In this document: in pieces, positions 17,580 to 23,739 of the stretch
How the letters are laid out: every line of letters begins with the position of its first letter
Numbering within the stretch: the first letter of the stretch is position 1
NCBI GenBank assembly: GCA_934133155.1
Contig: CAKPAT010000003.1
Location: 1-23,739, forward strand
Length of the DNA: 23,739 nt
Source: an uncultured Bacilli bacterium
GTDB lineage: Bacteria > Bacillota_I > Bacilli_A > RF39 > UBA660
Reading direction: 5' to 3'
Translations under genes and position numbers: made by a program
The notes under the pieces: model-generated
Told to the model about the DNA's origin: nothing
Databases searched by the model: none
The model's input: the letters and a program-made list of their open reading frames with translations, nothing else

Positions 17580-17662
17580 TTATATGCTAATTAAAAAATG
17601 TACTTAACACTTCAATAAATCTACGAATAGTAACTAAACCCATAGCTAAAAACAAATAAAAA

Positions 17663-17671
17663 TGCTATAAT
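17663..17671 (+). promoter_or_regulatory. Extended -10 promoter of the PH-domain gene
   Basis: TGC-TATAAT, an extended -10, sits 32 nt before the ATG at 17704; the -35 region (near TAGCTA) is poor. Confidence 0.5.
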
Positions 17672-17703
17672 TAAAATATATTTTAATAAAGGATGTGACC
17701 CAA

Positions 17704-18210
17704 ATGAAAAAACCAAATGCCGTTTACGAAAAAGTTCTATCATTCAAAAAAAGATTTCCGGGAACAGTTGCCTGGAGGCTAAAAGCCCACTGCAAAGTAG
17801 CTGATGAACATGTAAATGATGATGAAGAAGTATTATATGCTTTTGCCGGCCAAAAAACAGCAAGTCTTTTTAATATCACCAACACATTTGTCCTCGCTAT
17901 CACCGACAAGAGATTAATTTTAACCCAAAAAAGGTTACTCTTTGGTTACTTTTATTACAGTATAACTCCTGATATGTTCAATGACCTAACAATAAAAATG
18001 GGAATGCTTTGGGGAATGGTCGTAATAGACACTGTAAAAGAAACCGTATACATGTCAAATCTTTCAAAAAAATCACTAGGTGAAGTTGAAACAGTAATAT
18101 CTAAATACATGATGCAAGAAAAAAGACAATATGAAACAGAAATAACACCTGAAGAAAAACGAAAACTAAAACAAGAATTACATAGAATATCTAAAGAAGG
18201 CGAAAAATAA
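17704..18210 (+). CDS. Bacterial PH-like domain protein
   Basis: Soluble protein of 168 aa. Residues about 35-130 fit the bacterial PH-like fold (YokE/bPH type): VLYAFAGQKT, then FVLAITDKRLILTQKR (the signature strand pair), FYYSITPDMFNDLTIKMGML and a closing MSNLSKKSLGEVETVISKYM helix. The last 40 residues are a charged helix. No membrane segment or catalytic motif is seen. Such proteins are of unknown or stress-related function. Start: GTG 17695 is also in frame, but AAGGATGTG directly precedes and overlaps it and sits correctly for ATG 17704, which I chose. It is a single gene with its own promoter and terminator. Confidence 0.75.
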   Translation: MKKPNAVYEKVLSFKKRFPGTVAWRLKAHCKVADEHVNDDEEVLYAFAGQKTASLFNITNTFVLAITDKRLILTQKRLLFGYFYYSITPDMFNDLTIKMGMLWGMVVIDTVKETVYMSNLSKKSLGEVETVISKYMMQEKRQYETEITPEEKRKLKQELHRISKEGEK

Positions 18211-18220
18211 TCGTCTTTTT
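18195..18220 (+). terminator. Terminator overlapping the end of the PH-domain gene
   Basis: AGAAGGCGA (18195-18203) pairs with TCGTCTTTT (18211-18219) with two G-U pairs and a 7-nt loop, ending in T's. The TAA stop (18208-18210) is in the loop. Confidence 0.55.
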
Positions 18221-18225
18221 AAATG

Positions 18226-18254
18226 TTGAAAAAGAAATCTATATTATATATAAT
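18226..18254 (+). promoter_or_regulatory. Sigma-A promoter of the anchored unknown protein
   Basis: TTGAAA (18226-18231), a 17-bp spacer and a perfect TATAAT (18249-18254). The predicted start near 18261 leaves a leader of about 74 nt, far longer than others in this window. Confidence 0.72.
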
Positions 18255-18260
18255 TAAAAT

Positions 18261-18330
18261 GAGAGAAATATAAAAGTAATCGTTAGTATAAAAATCTCTC
18301 CAAAAACTAACTATTACTAATTAAGGAAAG
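18261..18330 (+). promoter_or_regulatory. Structured 5' leader with 13-bp stem and possible pseudoknot
   Basis: AGTAATCGTTAGT (18275-18287) pairs with ACTAACTATTACT (18306-18318) at 12 of 13 positions. The 18-nt loop holds TCTCTC (18295-18300), complementary to GAGAGA (18261-18266) at the predicted transcript start, giving a pseudoknot order. The stem ends 4 nt before the AAGGAAA ribosome site (18323-18329). It matches no riboswitch I recognise. A DNA operator is the alternative reading. Confidence 0.4.
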
Positions 18331-18334
18331 ATTT

Positions 18335-19549
18335 ATGAAGTTTTTATTACGCACATTGACCGCACTAATAATAATATATTTTACCCTAAAATTTGCTTTG
18401 TACTTTCTTAATAAAGGACATGACATAAGTTACAACATCGGAAATTTCAACATCAAAGAAACCTTAAAAGTAAAAGATAACAATAACTACTACTTCAAAA
18501 TAAAACACGAAGATTTTCAGATGACATTTCAAATAAACAAAGATTACAAAAAAGCAAAAAAAGTCATAAGCGACATCAAATATGAAAACATAGACGGTTA
18601 CCAGTGTGTGCTTCCAATATTTAAAAAAGAAAAAATTCAAACAGACATCATGTGTTTAAAAGATGACACTATAACATACGCCCATGATTTAAATACCAAA
18701 AACATCGAAAACTTTCAAGATAAAATGCAGAAGTATGGGTACGATAAACAAGACTACATAGATAAAGAAAACAAAATAAACTTGTCGAACACCCAAACAC
18801 TATATAAAGATAACCTTATTCAAAATAATTATATTGCCATGGAATCATATAAAGGGTTAAACCTTTTCAATAATGACACAAGCACCGTAAAAATATTCGA
18901 AAACGACGTATACAAAAAACCAATCAGCTACTTTTACAAAAAATATTACATAGTAGCCGACTATGAATCTGAATATACATTTAAATACTTCTACATAATA
19001 AACATAATCAATGGTAAAAAGACACAAATAAGAAGTTATGACGAAATATCTTTCGACGCATACATTGAAGGAGCAGTCGGAGATGACATTTATTTATTTG
19101 ATAAAGACGCTCAAACACAATATAAAATTAGCTTAAAATATGAAACTGTGGAAAAATTTGCAGGAAAAGACAATCTAAAATATTATAACGGTCAATGGCA
19201 AAGCATGACATTAAAAGAAGCAATAGATGGAAAAAAATTCGAAAACTATCACACCGAAAAAATAAAAGGGTATGACAAAGTAGATAAAGTAGATAACTAT
19301 TATTACTTATATCAAAAAGAAGAAAACACCTACAAAGTATACCGCACAGATATTAAAAATCCAAAACAAAAAACATACCTTTTTACCACTACGAATAAAG
19401 ATACAGTAATATATCAAAAAAACGCTGTTTACTACCAAAACAGTATCGATTTTTGTTATTACAGCAAAATGGGAAATAGAAAAATAATCAGCAACACCGA
19501 ACTAAATTTCAACGAAGATATATCATTCGGTGCATATGAAAAGGAATGA
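18335..19549 (+). CDS. Membrane-anchored protein of unknown function
   Basis: I do not recognise this 404-aa protein. Residues about 5-27 (LLRTLTALIIIYFTLKFALYF) form one hydrophobic segment after a short Lys/Arg start, predicting an N-terminal anchor with the rest outside the cell. The outer part is Lys-, Tyr- and Asn-rich, with repeated short beta-like stretches (YYIVADYESEY, DDIYLFDKDAQ, DNYYYLYQKEENTYKVY, KNAVYYQNSID) that suggest a beta-sheet or propeller-like fold without an obvious repeat motif. There is no lipobox, LPXTG or enzyme signature. AAGGAAA lies 5 nt before the ATG. The gene has a consensus promoter and the structured leader described separately, and it ends in a hairpin shared with the convergent gene. 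Regulation through the leader is inference. Confidence 0.7.
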   Translation: MKFLLRTLTALIIIYFTLKFALYFLNKGHDISYNIGNFNIKETLKVKDNNNYYFKIKHEDFQMTFQINKDYKKAKKVISDIKYENIDGYQCVLPIFKKEKIQTDIMCLKDDTITYAHDLNTKNIENFQDKMQKYGYDKQDYIDKENKINLSNTQTLYKDNLIQNNYIAMESYKGLNLFNNDTSTVKIFENDVYKKPISYFYKKYYIVADYESEYTFKYFYIINIINGKKTQIRSYDEISFDAYIEGAVGDDIYLFDKDAQTQYKISLKYETVEKFAGKDNLKYYNGQWQSMTLKEAIDGKKFENYHTEKIKGYDKVDKVDNYYYLYQKEENTYKVYRTDIKNPKQKTYLFTTTNKDTVIYQKNAVYYQNSIDFCYYSKMGNRKIISNTELNFNEDISFGAYEKE

Positions 19550-19567
19550 CAAATCATTCCTTTTTTC
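19539..19567. terminator. Bidirectional terminator shared by convergent genes
   Basis: AAAAGGAATGA (19539-19549) and TCATTCCTTTT (19554-19564) form an 11-bp perfect stem with a CAAA loop, followed by T's on the plus strand and preceded by A's for the minus strand. The stop codons of both convergent genes (TGA at 19547-19549 and, on minus, 19556-19554) are the top of the stem. Confidence 0.85.
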
Positions 19568-20249
19568 TAAATTTAACTTCCGGAAACGCCTTTAAAAGTC
19601 TCTTAAACAACTTAGATTTATCATTAAGAATACTCTTTATTTTCTTTGTAATTTCCAAACTGTAATACTTCTTTAAAAACACATCCTTAACCATAGAAGT
19701 AATTTCTTCTGTGTGATCTTTTCTCATATTATCAACCGAAATCTTTAAATTTTGAATAATGTTACAAGATACAATAATATCAATAAAAAATAAAATCAAA
19801 AATATTGAAACCAAAATACAAATAAAATTAGGATTAAAAGAATTAATAAAATTATACAAAAATGGATTAATATATTTGATAGAAGTTAAACCACCAACAC
19901 CAAACAACATAGAAGAGCCGAGCCAAATCCTACCATTAATATTAAAAGGTAAATCAGAATAATCCCACCATCTAGCCTTAAAAATCTTCTCCATCAAATA
20001 ATTAACCACATACTCCAAAAAAGTTCCGATGAAAGCTGAAGAAATCAAAAGACTAAAAACAGTGTCGTTTGGGCTAAGAATAAGTGTGATAAAAACAACG
20101 CCAACACCCCAAATTGGAATAACCGGTCCAATTAAAAACCCCCTATTTACAAGTCGGTGTTCTTTAACAAATGCTAAAATCACCTCAAAAAGAAAGCCGA
20201 TAAAAGAATAAATAAAAAACATTAAAATAAAAATAACTAAATTATACAA
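19554..20249 (-). CDS. CmpB-like membrane protein (putative ABC transporter permease family)
   Basis: Integral membrane protein of 231 aa in the family labelled putative ABC-transporter permease (CmpB, PF06541). Family signatures seen: NRGFLIGPVIPIWGVGVV (about 35-52), EYVVNYLMEKIFKARWWDYS (about 79-98) and INGRIWLGSSMLFGVGG (about 104-120). Hydrophobic segments near 3-27, 45-75, 105-125 and 140-165 suggest four to five helices; the last 60 residues are a basic cytoplasmic tail. No ATPase partner is nearby, and the true role of this family is unclear. The start is a TTG at 20249: GGTGAG lies 5-6 nt before it, whereas the first ATG (20224-20222) would cut into the first helix and has no ribosome site. 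Confidence 0.85.
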   Translation of the reverse strand: MYNLVIFILMFFIYSFIGFLFEVILAFVKEHRLVNRGFLIGPVIPIWGVGVVFITLILSPNDTVFSLLISSAFIGTFLEYVVNYLMEKIFKARWWDYSDLPFNINGRIWLGSSMLFGVGGLTSIKYINPFLYNFINSFNPNFICILVSIFLILFFIDIIVSCNIIQNLKISVDNMRKDHTEEITSMVKDVFLKKYYSLEITKKIKSILNDKSKLFKRLLKAFPEVKFRKKE

Positions 20250-20274
20250 ATAAACTCACCAACTTCTCTCCACC

Positions 20275-20283
20275 ATTCTACCA
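20275..20283 (-). promoter_or_regulatory. Candidate extended -10 promoter of the CmpB-like gene
   Basis: The minus strand reads TGG-TAGAAT, about 15 nt before the GGTGAG ribosome site. The -35 region is poor. Confidence 0.35.
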
Positions 20284-20291
20284 CAAAAAAC

Positions 20292-20320
20292 TTTAAAATT
20301 AAAAGAAAAACTAGTATAAT
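20292..20320 (+). promoter_or_regulatory. Sigma-A promoter of the patatin-trpS unit
   Basis: TTTAAA (20292-20297), a 17-bp spacer and TATAAT (20315-20320). The AGGAGG site follows at 20328-20333, so the leader is about 14 nt. Confidence 0.6.
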
Positions 20321-20340
20321 GAAAAAAAGGAGGAAAAACA

Positions 20341-21576
20341 ATGGGAAAATTAGCACTAGTACTATCCGGTGGTGGGTCAAAAGGAGCATATGAAATTGGC
20401 GTTTATAAAGCACTAAAAAGACTGCATAAAGACATAAAAATAGTCACAGGAACCTCGATAGGTGCGATAAACGGTTTCTTTATCGTTCAGAAAGATTTAA
20501 GAGGAGCTGAAAAATTGTGGAAACAAATCAGTTTTTCCACCATATATAATGAAGAGGATTTTGATTTTAAAAGCACCAAACTACCGGACATATACATGCA
20601 ATATGTAAAATCATTTATAACTGAAGGTGGCATGGATGTATCAAAAATAGAAAAAGTATTTGATAAATTTTTTAAACCAAACAAATTTTTTAAATCAAAA
20701 ATAGATTATGGTTTAGTTACCTACAACATGACTGAAAACAAACCGGAAATAAAAACAAAAAAAGACCTTAATAAAAATAATATAAGAGACTATGTTATTG
20801 CATCAGCTTCTTGTTATCCCGCCTTTAAACCTCACAAAATAAATGATAAGTTATACATAGATGGTGGATATTATGACAACCTTCCTATAAATCTAGCAAT
20901 AGACTTAAAAGCAGACGAAGTAATAGCCGTTGACCTAAAAGCCGTCGGTTTAAAAAAAGAAGTCAAAGATAAAAATAAGAAAATAACATATATATCACCA
21001 AGAAATAAAATTGTATCATTTTTAGTCTTTGATAAAGATAAAGCCAAAGAAGCTCTAAAATTTGGTTATAATGACACCATGAAAACATTTGGTAGACTAG
21101 ATGGAGATAAATTCACCTTTAAACAATTTAATATAGTTGAAAATTATAATAAATATAACGAAAAATTTACAAACAACTTAAATGAAATATTTAAAAATGC
21201 CGAAAACGTTATATTAAACAAAATATTTGAAACAAACATTATCAAACATATAATAAACAAACAAACATTATACCCAAACTTTAATTACTTAGTAGAAAAA
21301 GCTGGAAAAATATTTAACTTTGATGAAAGTACAATATATAGTATTAAAAGCTATAATAAAGGACTGTTAAACTCACTTTATAATACTTTACCTTTAAAAA
21401 TAGAAAAATTATCAAACATAAAAAAAATAACTGATCAAAAACAAATCGTCAAAGCATTTTACGATGCAATAAAACGAAATGATAAAAAACTACTATTATA
21501 TATTCCACTTTTTTCAGAAGAATTTTTAGTAGCCGTATACCTACATACAATAAAAGATAACAAAACAAAATATTAG
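20341..21576 (+). CDS. Patatin-like phospholipase
   Basis: Serine-aspartate dyad lipid acyl hydrolase of 411 aa. Visible: oxyanion glycines GGGSKGAYE (10-18), nucleophile Ser39 in GTSIG (37-41), and catalytic Asp174 in IDGGYYDNLPI. The patatin core ends near residue 215. The remaining 195 residues, rich in Lys, Asn and Ile and probably helical, are longer than in simple bacterial patatins and match nothing I know. No signal peptide is seen, so it probably acts inside the cell on phospholipids or lysophospholipids. AGGAGG is 7 nt before the ATG. Its TAG stop overlaps the AGGAGG of trpS 10 bp downstream, so the two genes share a transcript; I see no functional link. Confidence 0.93.
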   Translation: MGKLALVLSGGGSKGAYEIGVYKALKRLHKDIKIVTGTSIGAINGFFIVQKDLRGAEKLWKQISFSTIYNEEDFDFKSTKLPDIYMQYVKSFITEGGMDVSKIEKVFDKFFKPNKFFKSKIDYGLVTYNMTENKPEIKTKKDLNKNNIRDYVIASASCYPAFKPHKINDKLYIDGGYYDNLPINLAIDLKADEVIAVDLKAVGLKKEVKDKNKKITYISPRNKIVSFLVFDKDKAKEALKFGYNDTMKTFGRLDGDKFTFKQFNIVENYNKYNEKFTNNLNEIFKNAENVILNKIFETNIIKHIINKQTLYPNFNYLVEKAGKIFNFDESTIYSIKSYNKGLLNSLYNTLPLKIEKLSNIKKITDQKQIVKAFYDAIKRNDKKLLLYIPLFSEEFLVAVYLHTIKDNKTKY

Positions 21577-21586
21577 GAGGAAAAAT

Positions 21587-22594
21587 ATGCAAACAATATT
21601 GACAGGAATAAGACCAACAGGAAAATTACACATAGGCCATTACTTTGGAGCAACCAAAAACTGGATAGCACTTCAAAATGACTATAACACATTTATTGAA
21701 ATAGCCGATGTGCAAGCCTTAACCGATAACTTTAATAATCCAGAAAAAGTCAAAAAAAGCGTCAGAGAGCTAACTATAGACTTACTTTCAGTAGGAATAG
21801 ACCCGAATAAAGCTACAATATTTATTCAATCAATGATACCAGAAATAGCCGAATTAACTGTTTTCTATTCAAATTTAGTAACCATATCAAGATTAGAAAG
21901 AAATCCCACAGTAAAAACAGAAATCAAACAAAAAAAAGAACTATTTGGCACAAATGGTGAAAGTATCACCTATGGCTTTTTAGGTTATCCAGTAAGTCAA
22001 GCGGCAGATATTACTGCATTTAAAGGTGAACTAATACCAGTTGGAGAAGATCAGCTACCATTAATCGAGCAATGCTGTGAAATAGTAAAAAAATTTAACA
22101 CAATATATGGAGAAACATTAATTACTCCAAAGCCATATCTAAGTAAAATAGCCAGAATAAAAGGGCTAGATGGTAATGAAAAAATGGGTAAAAGCTTAGG
22201 AAACGCCATATTCTTAGCCGATACAGATGAAGAGTTAAAAGCAAAAATAATGGGTGCTGTTACCGATAAAAATAAAATAAAAATAGACGATAAAGCTGAC
22301 CCAAATGTTTGCATGATATATTATTATCATAACCTAATAAAAAGTCCTAACCTAGAAAATATCTGCAAAGAATGTAAGGAAGGCCAAAGAGGCTGTGTTG
22401 CCTGTAAAAAAGAACTTATAAAAAACATGCAAGAATTCTTAAAACCAATAAGGGAAAAAAGAAAATACTATGAAGAAAACCCAGAAAAAGTAGATGAAAT
22501 ATTAAAAAACGGTACCAAAAAAGCCCAATCAGTTGCCAAAACAGTTATCAAAGAAGTAAAACAAAATATGCAAATAAATTATTTTAATAACTAA
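21587..22594 (+). CDS. trpS: Tryptophanyl-tRNA synthetase, with Fe-S-like cysteine motif
   Basis: Class Ic aminoacyl-tRNA synthetase (335 aa) charging tRNA-Trp. The opening TGIRPTGKLHIGHYFGA holds the HIGH motif, and EKMGKSLGN is the KMSKS loop as usually seen in TrpRS. Length is normal. Near the C-terminus Cys242-x20-Cys263-x6-Cys270-x2-Cys273, with an extra Cys260, resembles the C-x22-C-x6-C-x2-C [4Fe-4S] motif described for Thermotoga maritima TrpRS; a bound cluster is inference. It is the second gene of a unit with the patatin gene (10-bp gap, AGGAGG). There is no T-box leader, which many Bacillota use to control trpS, so tryptophan control is not evident here. Confidence 0.97.
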   Translation: MQTILTGIRPTGKLHIGHYFGATKNWIALQNDYNTFIEIADVQALTDNFNNPEKVKKSVRELTIDLLSVGIDPNKATIFIQSMIPEIAELTVFYSNLVTISRLERNPTVKTEIKQKKELFGTNGESITYGFLGYPVSQAADITAFKGELIPVGEDQLPLIEQCCEIVKKFNTIYGETLITPKPYLSKIARIKGLDGNEKMGKSLGNAIFLADTDEELKAKIMGAVTDKNKIKIDDKADPNVCMIYYYHNLIKSPNLENICKECKEGQRGCVACKKELIKNMQEFLKPIREKRKYYEENPEKVDEILKNGTKKAQSVAKTVIKEVKQNMQINYFNN

Positions 22595-22624
22595 TGTGAA
22601 ATTTATGTGAAATAATGTTATAAT
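22594..22624 (+). promoter_or_regulatory. Extended -10 promoter with 11-bp-phased direct repeats
   Basis: ATGTGAAAT occurs at 22594-22602 and again at 22605-22613, one helical turn apart, followed by TGT-TATAAT (-10 at 22619-22624). The first repeat contains the GTGAAA that serves as -35 at 17 bp. The repeats may bind a regulator of the lipoprotein gene, or be chance in AT-rich DNA. Confidence 0.5.
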
Positions 22625-22641
22625 GTCTATGGAGGGATAAA

Positions 22642-23103
22642 ATGAAAAAATTAATCTGTACTTTAGCACTAAGTTCAGTTCTAATTTTAACAGCTGGTTG
22701 TGGAGAAGAAAAACAAATGAAATGCACATTATCACAAAATGATGACACTAATGGTTATCAATTAACATCAACTTACAATATCACTTCACAAGATGGTATA
22801 GTTAAAAAAGTTCAAACTGAAGAAAATGTTGAAAGTGGTAAAGAAGAAATAATCAGTGCATTCAAACAAACCTTAGAAACAACATACTCAAGCATGAATG
22901 AAAGCTACGGTGGATATGATTACAATATTACAGCAGCCACAAACAAACTAACATCAAAAGTAACGATTGATTATGAAAAGGTTGATCTAGAAAAGCTTGC
23001 CAAAAACGAACCATCAACAAAATCAATGCTAAATAGTAAAAATCAAGTAACACTTAGTGGATTACAAAAAGTATATGAAAACATGGGCGCAACATGTAAA
23101 TAA
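22642..23103 (+). CDS. Lipoprotein, DUF1307/YehR-like
   Basis: Secreted lipid-anchored protein of 153 aa. A lipoprotein signal peptide is clear: MKK, a hydrophobic core, then lipobox LTAGC with Cys20 as the lipidated residue. The mature part starts EEKQMKCTLSQ and contains the strand pattern YQLTSTYNITSQDGIVKKVQTEE, a helix (KEEIISAFKQTLETTYSSMN), KVTIDYEKVDLEKL and a final YENMGATC. This agrees with the DUF1307/YehR lipoproteins, whose function is unknown. Two mature cysteines (near residues 27 and 152) could form a disulfide. GGAGGG is 5 nt before the ATG. It has its own promoter and terminator. Confidence 0.82.
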   Translation: MKKLICTLALSSVLILTAGCGEEKQMKCTLSQNDDTNGYQLTSTYNITSQDGIVKKVQTEENVESGKEEIISAFKQTLETTYSSMNESYGGYDYNITAATNKLTSKVTIDYEKVDLEKLAKNEPSTKSMLNSKNQVTLSGLQKVYENMGATCK

Positions 23104-23134
23104 AGAGAGACTGTAAATTATTACAGCCTCTTTT
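23102..23134. terminator. Terminator between lipoprotein and coat genes
   Basis: AAAGAG plus CTGTAA (23102-23116) pair with TTACAG plus CTCTTT (23121-23133) around loop ATTA, with a small internal bulge, followed by T's. The minus-strand coat gene ends inside it, so it may serve both genes. Confidence 0.65.
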
Positions 23135-23564
23135 AAATAGTATCAACATATGTATCAGCAAGACATTTCAGACAGCAAACACAGCCTAAGTTCATTGTAA
23201 AAAATGAATTAGTTGAAACATAAGGCATAGTAGTCGAAGCTGCTGTATCAGGATTAGCTGCTAAAACTCTAAAAGTTGCACAATTACCATCAACCTTTTC
23301 TACCCTAAATACACTAGAACAAGTAGCATCTTCTGCACTACAATCGACATTATCTCTAGTTGTTGGCATTCTCCATGGACTGTCACTACCACAAGTGTAT
23401 AAAGTTACAGGTCTTGTGTTACAAAGACAAGTATTAGTATTGCATCCTAAAAAACCACGGTCACATGTTTCTAAGCAAGAATCAGGACATTCAGCATTTT
23501 GCTGTAAAATATTAATAACCTTTAATATCTCTGAAATGCACTTATTATCATTACTATTGCACAT
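23133..23564 (-). CDS. Spore coat protein, CotY/CotZ family
   Basis: Cysteine-rich outer-coat (insoluble fraction/exosporium-type) protein of 143 aa with about 17 cysteines. Family features: CDRGFLGCN, NTRPVTLYTCG, the WRMP segment, SSVFRVEKVDGNCATFRVLA, and the end TNSFFTMNLGCVCCLKCLAD. In Bacillus these proteins self-assemble by disulfides into the spore crust or exosporium base. Start: a GTG at 23573 is in frame but abuts the GAAGGGG site; ATG 23564 sits 8 nt after that site and is preferred. A sigma-K-like promoter is possible upstream. The gene is divergent from the partial gene at the window end. Confidence 0.9.
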   Translation of the reverse strand: MCNSNDNKCISEILKVINILQQNAECPDSCLETCDRGFLGCNTNTCLCNTRPVTLYTCGSDSPWRMPTTRDNVDCSAEDATCSSVFRVEKVDGNCATFRVLAANPDTAASTTMPYVSTNSFFTMNLGCVCCLKCLADTYVDTI

Positions 23565-23592
23565 ATAATCCACCCCTTCTTTATATTCACTA

Positions 23593-23619
23593 TAACATAT
23601 TCAAAATAAAATAAAGAGT
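23593..23619 (-). promoter_or_regulatory. Possible sigma-K-like promoter of the coat gene
   Basis: The minus strand reads AC (23619-23618), 16 nt, then AATATGTTA (23601-23593), one change from the sigma-K -10 pattern CATAnnnTA. CotY/CotZ genes are sigma-K dependent in B. subtilis, which is the main support. Confidence 0.28.
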
Positions 23620-23647
23620 GTAAAATAAACACCCATTTTATAAAAAT

Positions 23648-23677
23648 GTCATGGTAAAAAACACAAACACATAAAAT
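23648..23677 (+). promoter_or_regulatory. Possible sigma-E-like promoter of the partial gene
   Basis: GTCATGGT (23648-23655), 14 nt, CATAAAAT (23670-23677), close to the sigma-E pattern. It implies mother-cell expression of the gene at 23694. Confidence 0.33.
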
Positions 23678-23693
23678 TAAATGGAGGTGTTAT

Positions 23694-23739
23694 ATGAAAA
23701 ATGTAATAAATTATTACTATAATCTATACCCTCAAAATA
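23694..23739 (+). CDS. Start of an unidentified gene (cut by window edge)
   Basis: GGAGGTG (23683-23689) and ATG 23694 begin a frame of 15 complete codons, MKNVINYYYNLYPQN, that is open to the end of the window. This is too short to identify. Its position divergent from a coat gene and the possible sigma-E promoter suggest a sporulation gene, which is inference. Confidence 0.6.
   Translation, partial: MKNVINYYYNLYPQN

Noticed and set aside
17580..17640. Minus-strand reading ATGGGTTTAGTTACTATTCG before the Fic pseudogene as the end of another gene
   Set aside because: Stops occur in frame just upstream and downstream; fewer than 25 codons are open and no family is recognisable.
19759..20211. 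Plus-strand open frames inside the CmpB-like gene
   Set aside because: They are antisense to a gene with clear family motifs, and neither has a ribosome site.
21577..21586. T-box leader for trpS
   Set aside because: Only 10 bp separate patatin and trpS, and the patatin leader is about 14 nt, so there is no room for a T-box.
1..23739. CRISPR array, tRNA or rRNA genes
   Set aside because: No regularly spaced repeats, cloverleaf-like GC-rich segments or rRNA-like stretches were seen on either strand.

Overview
This 23.7 kb window comes from a very AT-rich, low-GC Gram-positive bacterium (Bacillota). Spore-coat genes lie near both ends (a CotJA/CotJB fusion with CotJC at 3.6-4.6 kb; a CotY/CotZ-family protein at 23.1-23.6 kb), so the organism is probably a spore former or recently descended from one. 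The reduced AddB and the strong A+T bias suggest a lineage close to Erysipelotrichia or the uncultured Mollicutes-adjacent Bacilli; that placement is inference. TGA is used as a stop (cotJC, jetC) and Trp is TGG, so the code is standard rather than mycoplasmal.

Layout. 1-3.5 kb (minus): addB-addA, the double-strand-break repair helicase-nuclease. AddA is cut by the window edge, and AddB is a short form that keeps its Fe-S cysteines and nuclease motif. 3.6-4.6 kb (minus): cotJC and a cotJA-cotJB fusion. 4.75-7.9 kb (plus): a SWIM-zinc-finger SNF2-family helicase on its own promoter with its own terminator. 8.07-15.99 kb (plus): a complete four-gene Wadjet (jetABCD) anti-plasmid/defence operon with overlapping genes and one strong sigma-A promoter, best matching type II (DUF2397, DUF2398, TIGR02680-like SMC, DUF2399 Toprim). 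A Nudix hydrolase follows 29 bp later. 16.5-17.6 kb: a degenerate zone with a long hairpin, a possible transposase-tail remnant, and a Fic-family pseudogene that is frameshifted inside its catalytic motif and lacks its N-terminus. 17.7-20.3 kb: a PH-like domain protein, an anchored protein of unknown function with a structured leader, and a CmpB-like membrane protein read convergently. 20.3-23.1 kb: a patatin phospholipase coupled to trpS, then a DUF1307-like lipoprotein. 23.1-23.7 kb: the CotY/CotZ-like gene and the first 15 codons of a divergent gene.

How it fits together. The accessory core is Wadjet: JetA (kleisin), JetB (KITE) and JetC (SMC ATPase) form a loop-extruding complex, and JetD carries the Toprim nuclease that cuts small circular DNA. 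The helicase before it and the Nudix gene after it may be incidental neighbours. The broken Fic gene and hairpin immediately downstream show that this side of the island has turned over.

Recurrent signal. Most promoters readable here place the predicted transcript start only about 10-25 nt before the start codon, right at the Shine-Dalgarno. The gene at 18335 is the exception: its roughly 74-nt leader can form a 13-bp stem with a pseudoknot topology. The other notable molecular observation is a cysteine pattern in TrpRS resembling the [4Fe-4S] motif known from Thermotoga maritima TrpRS.
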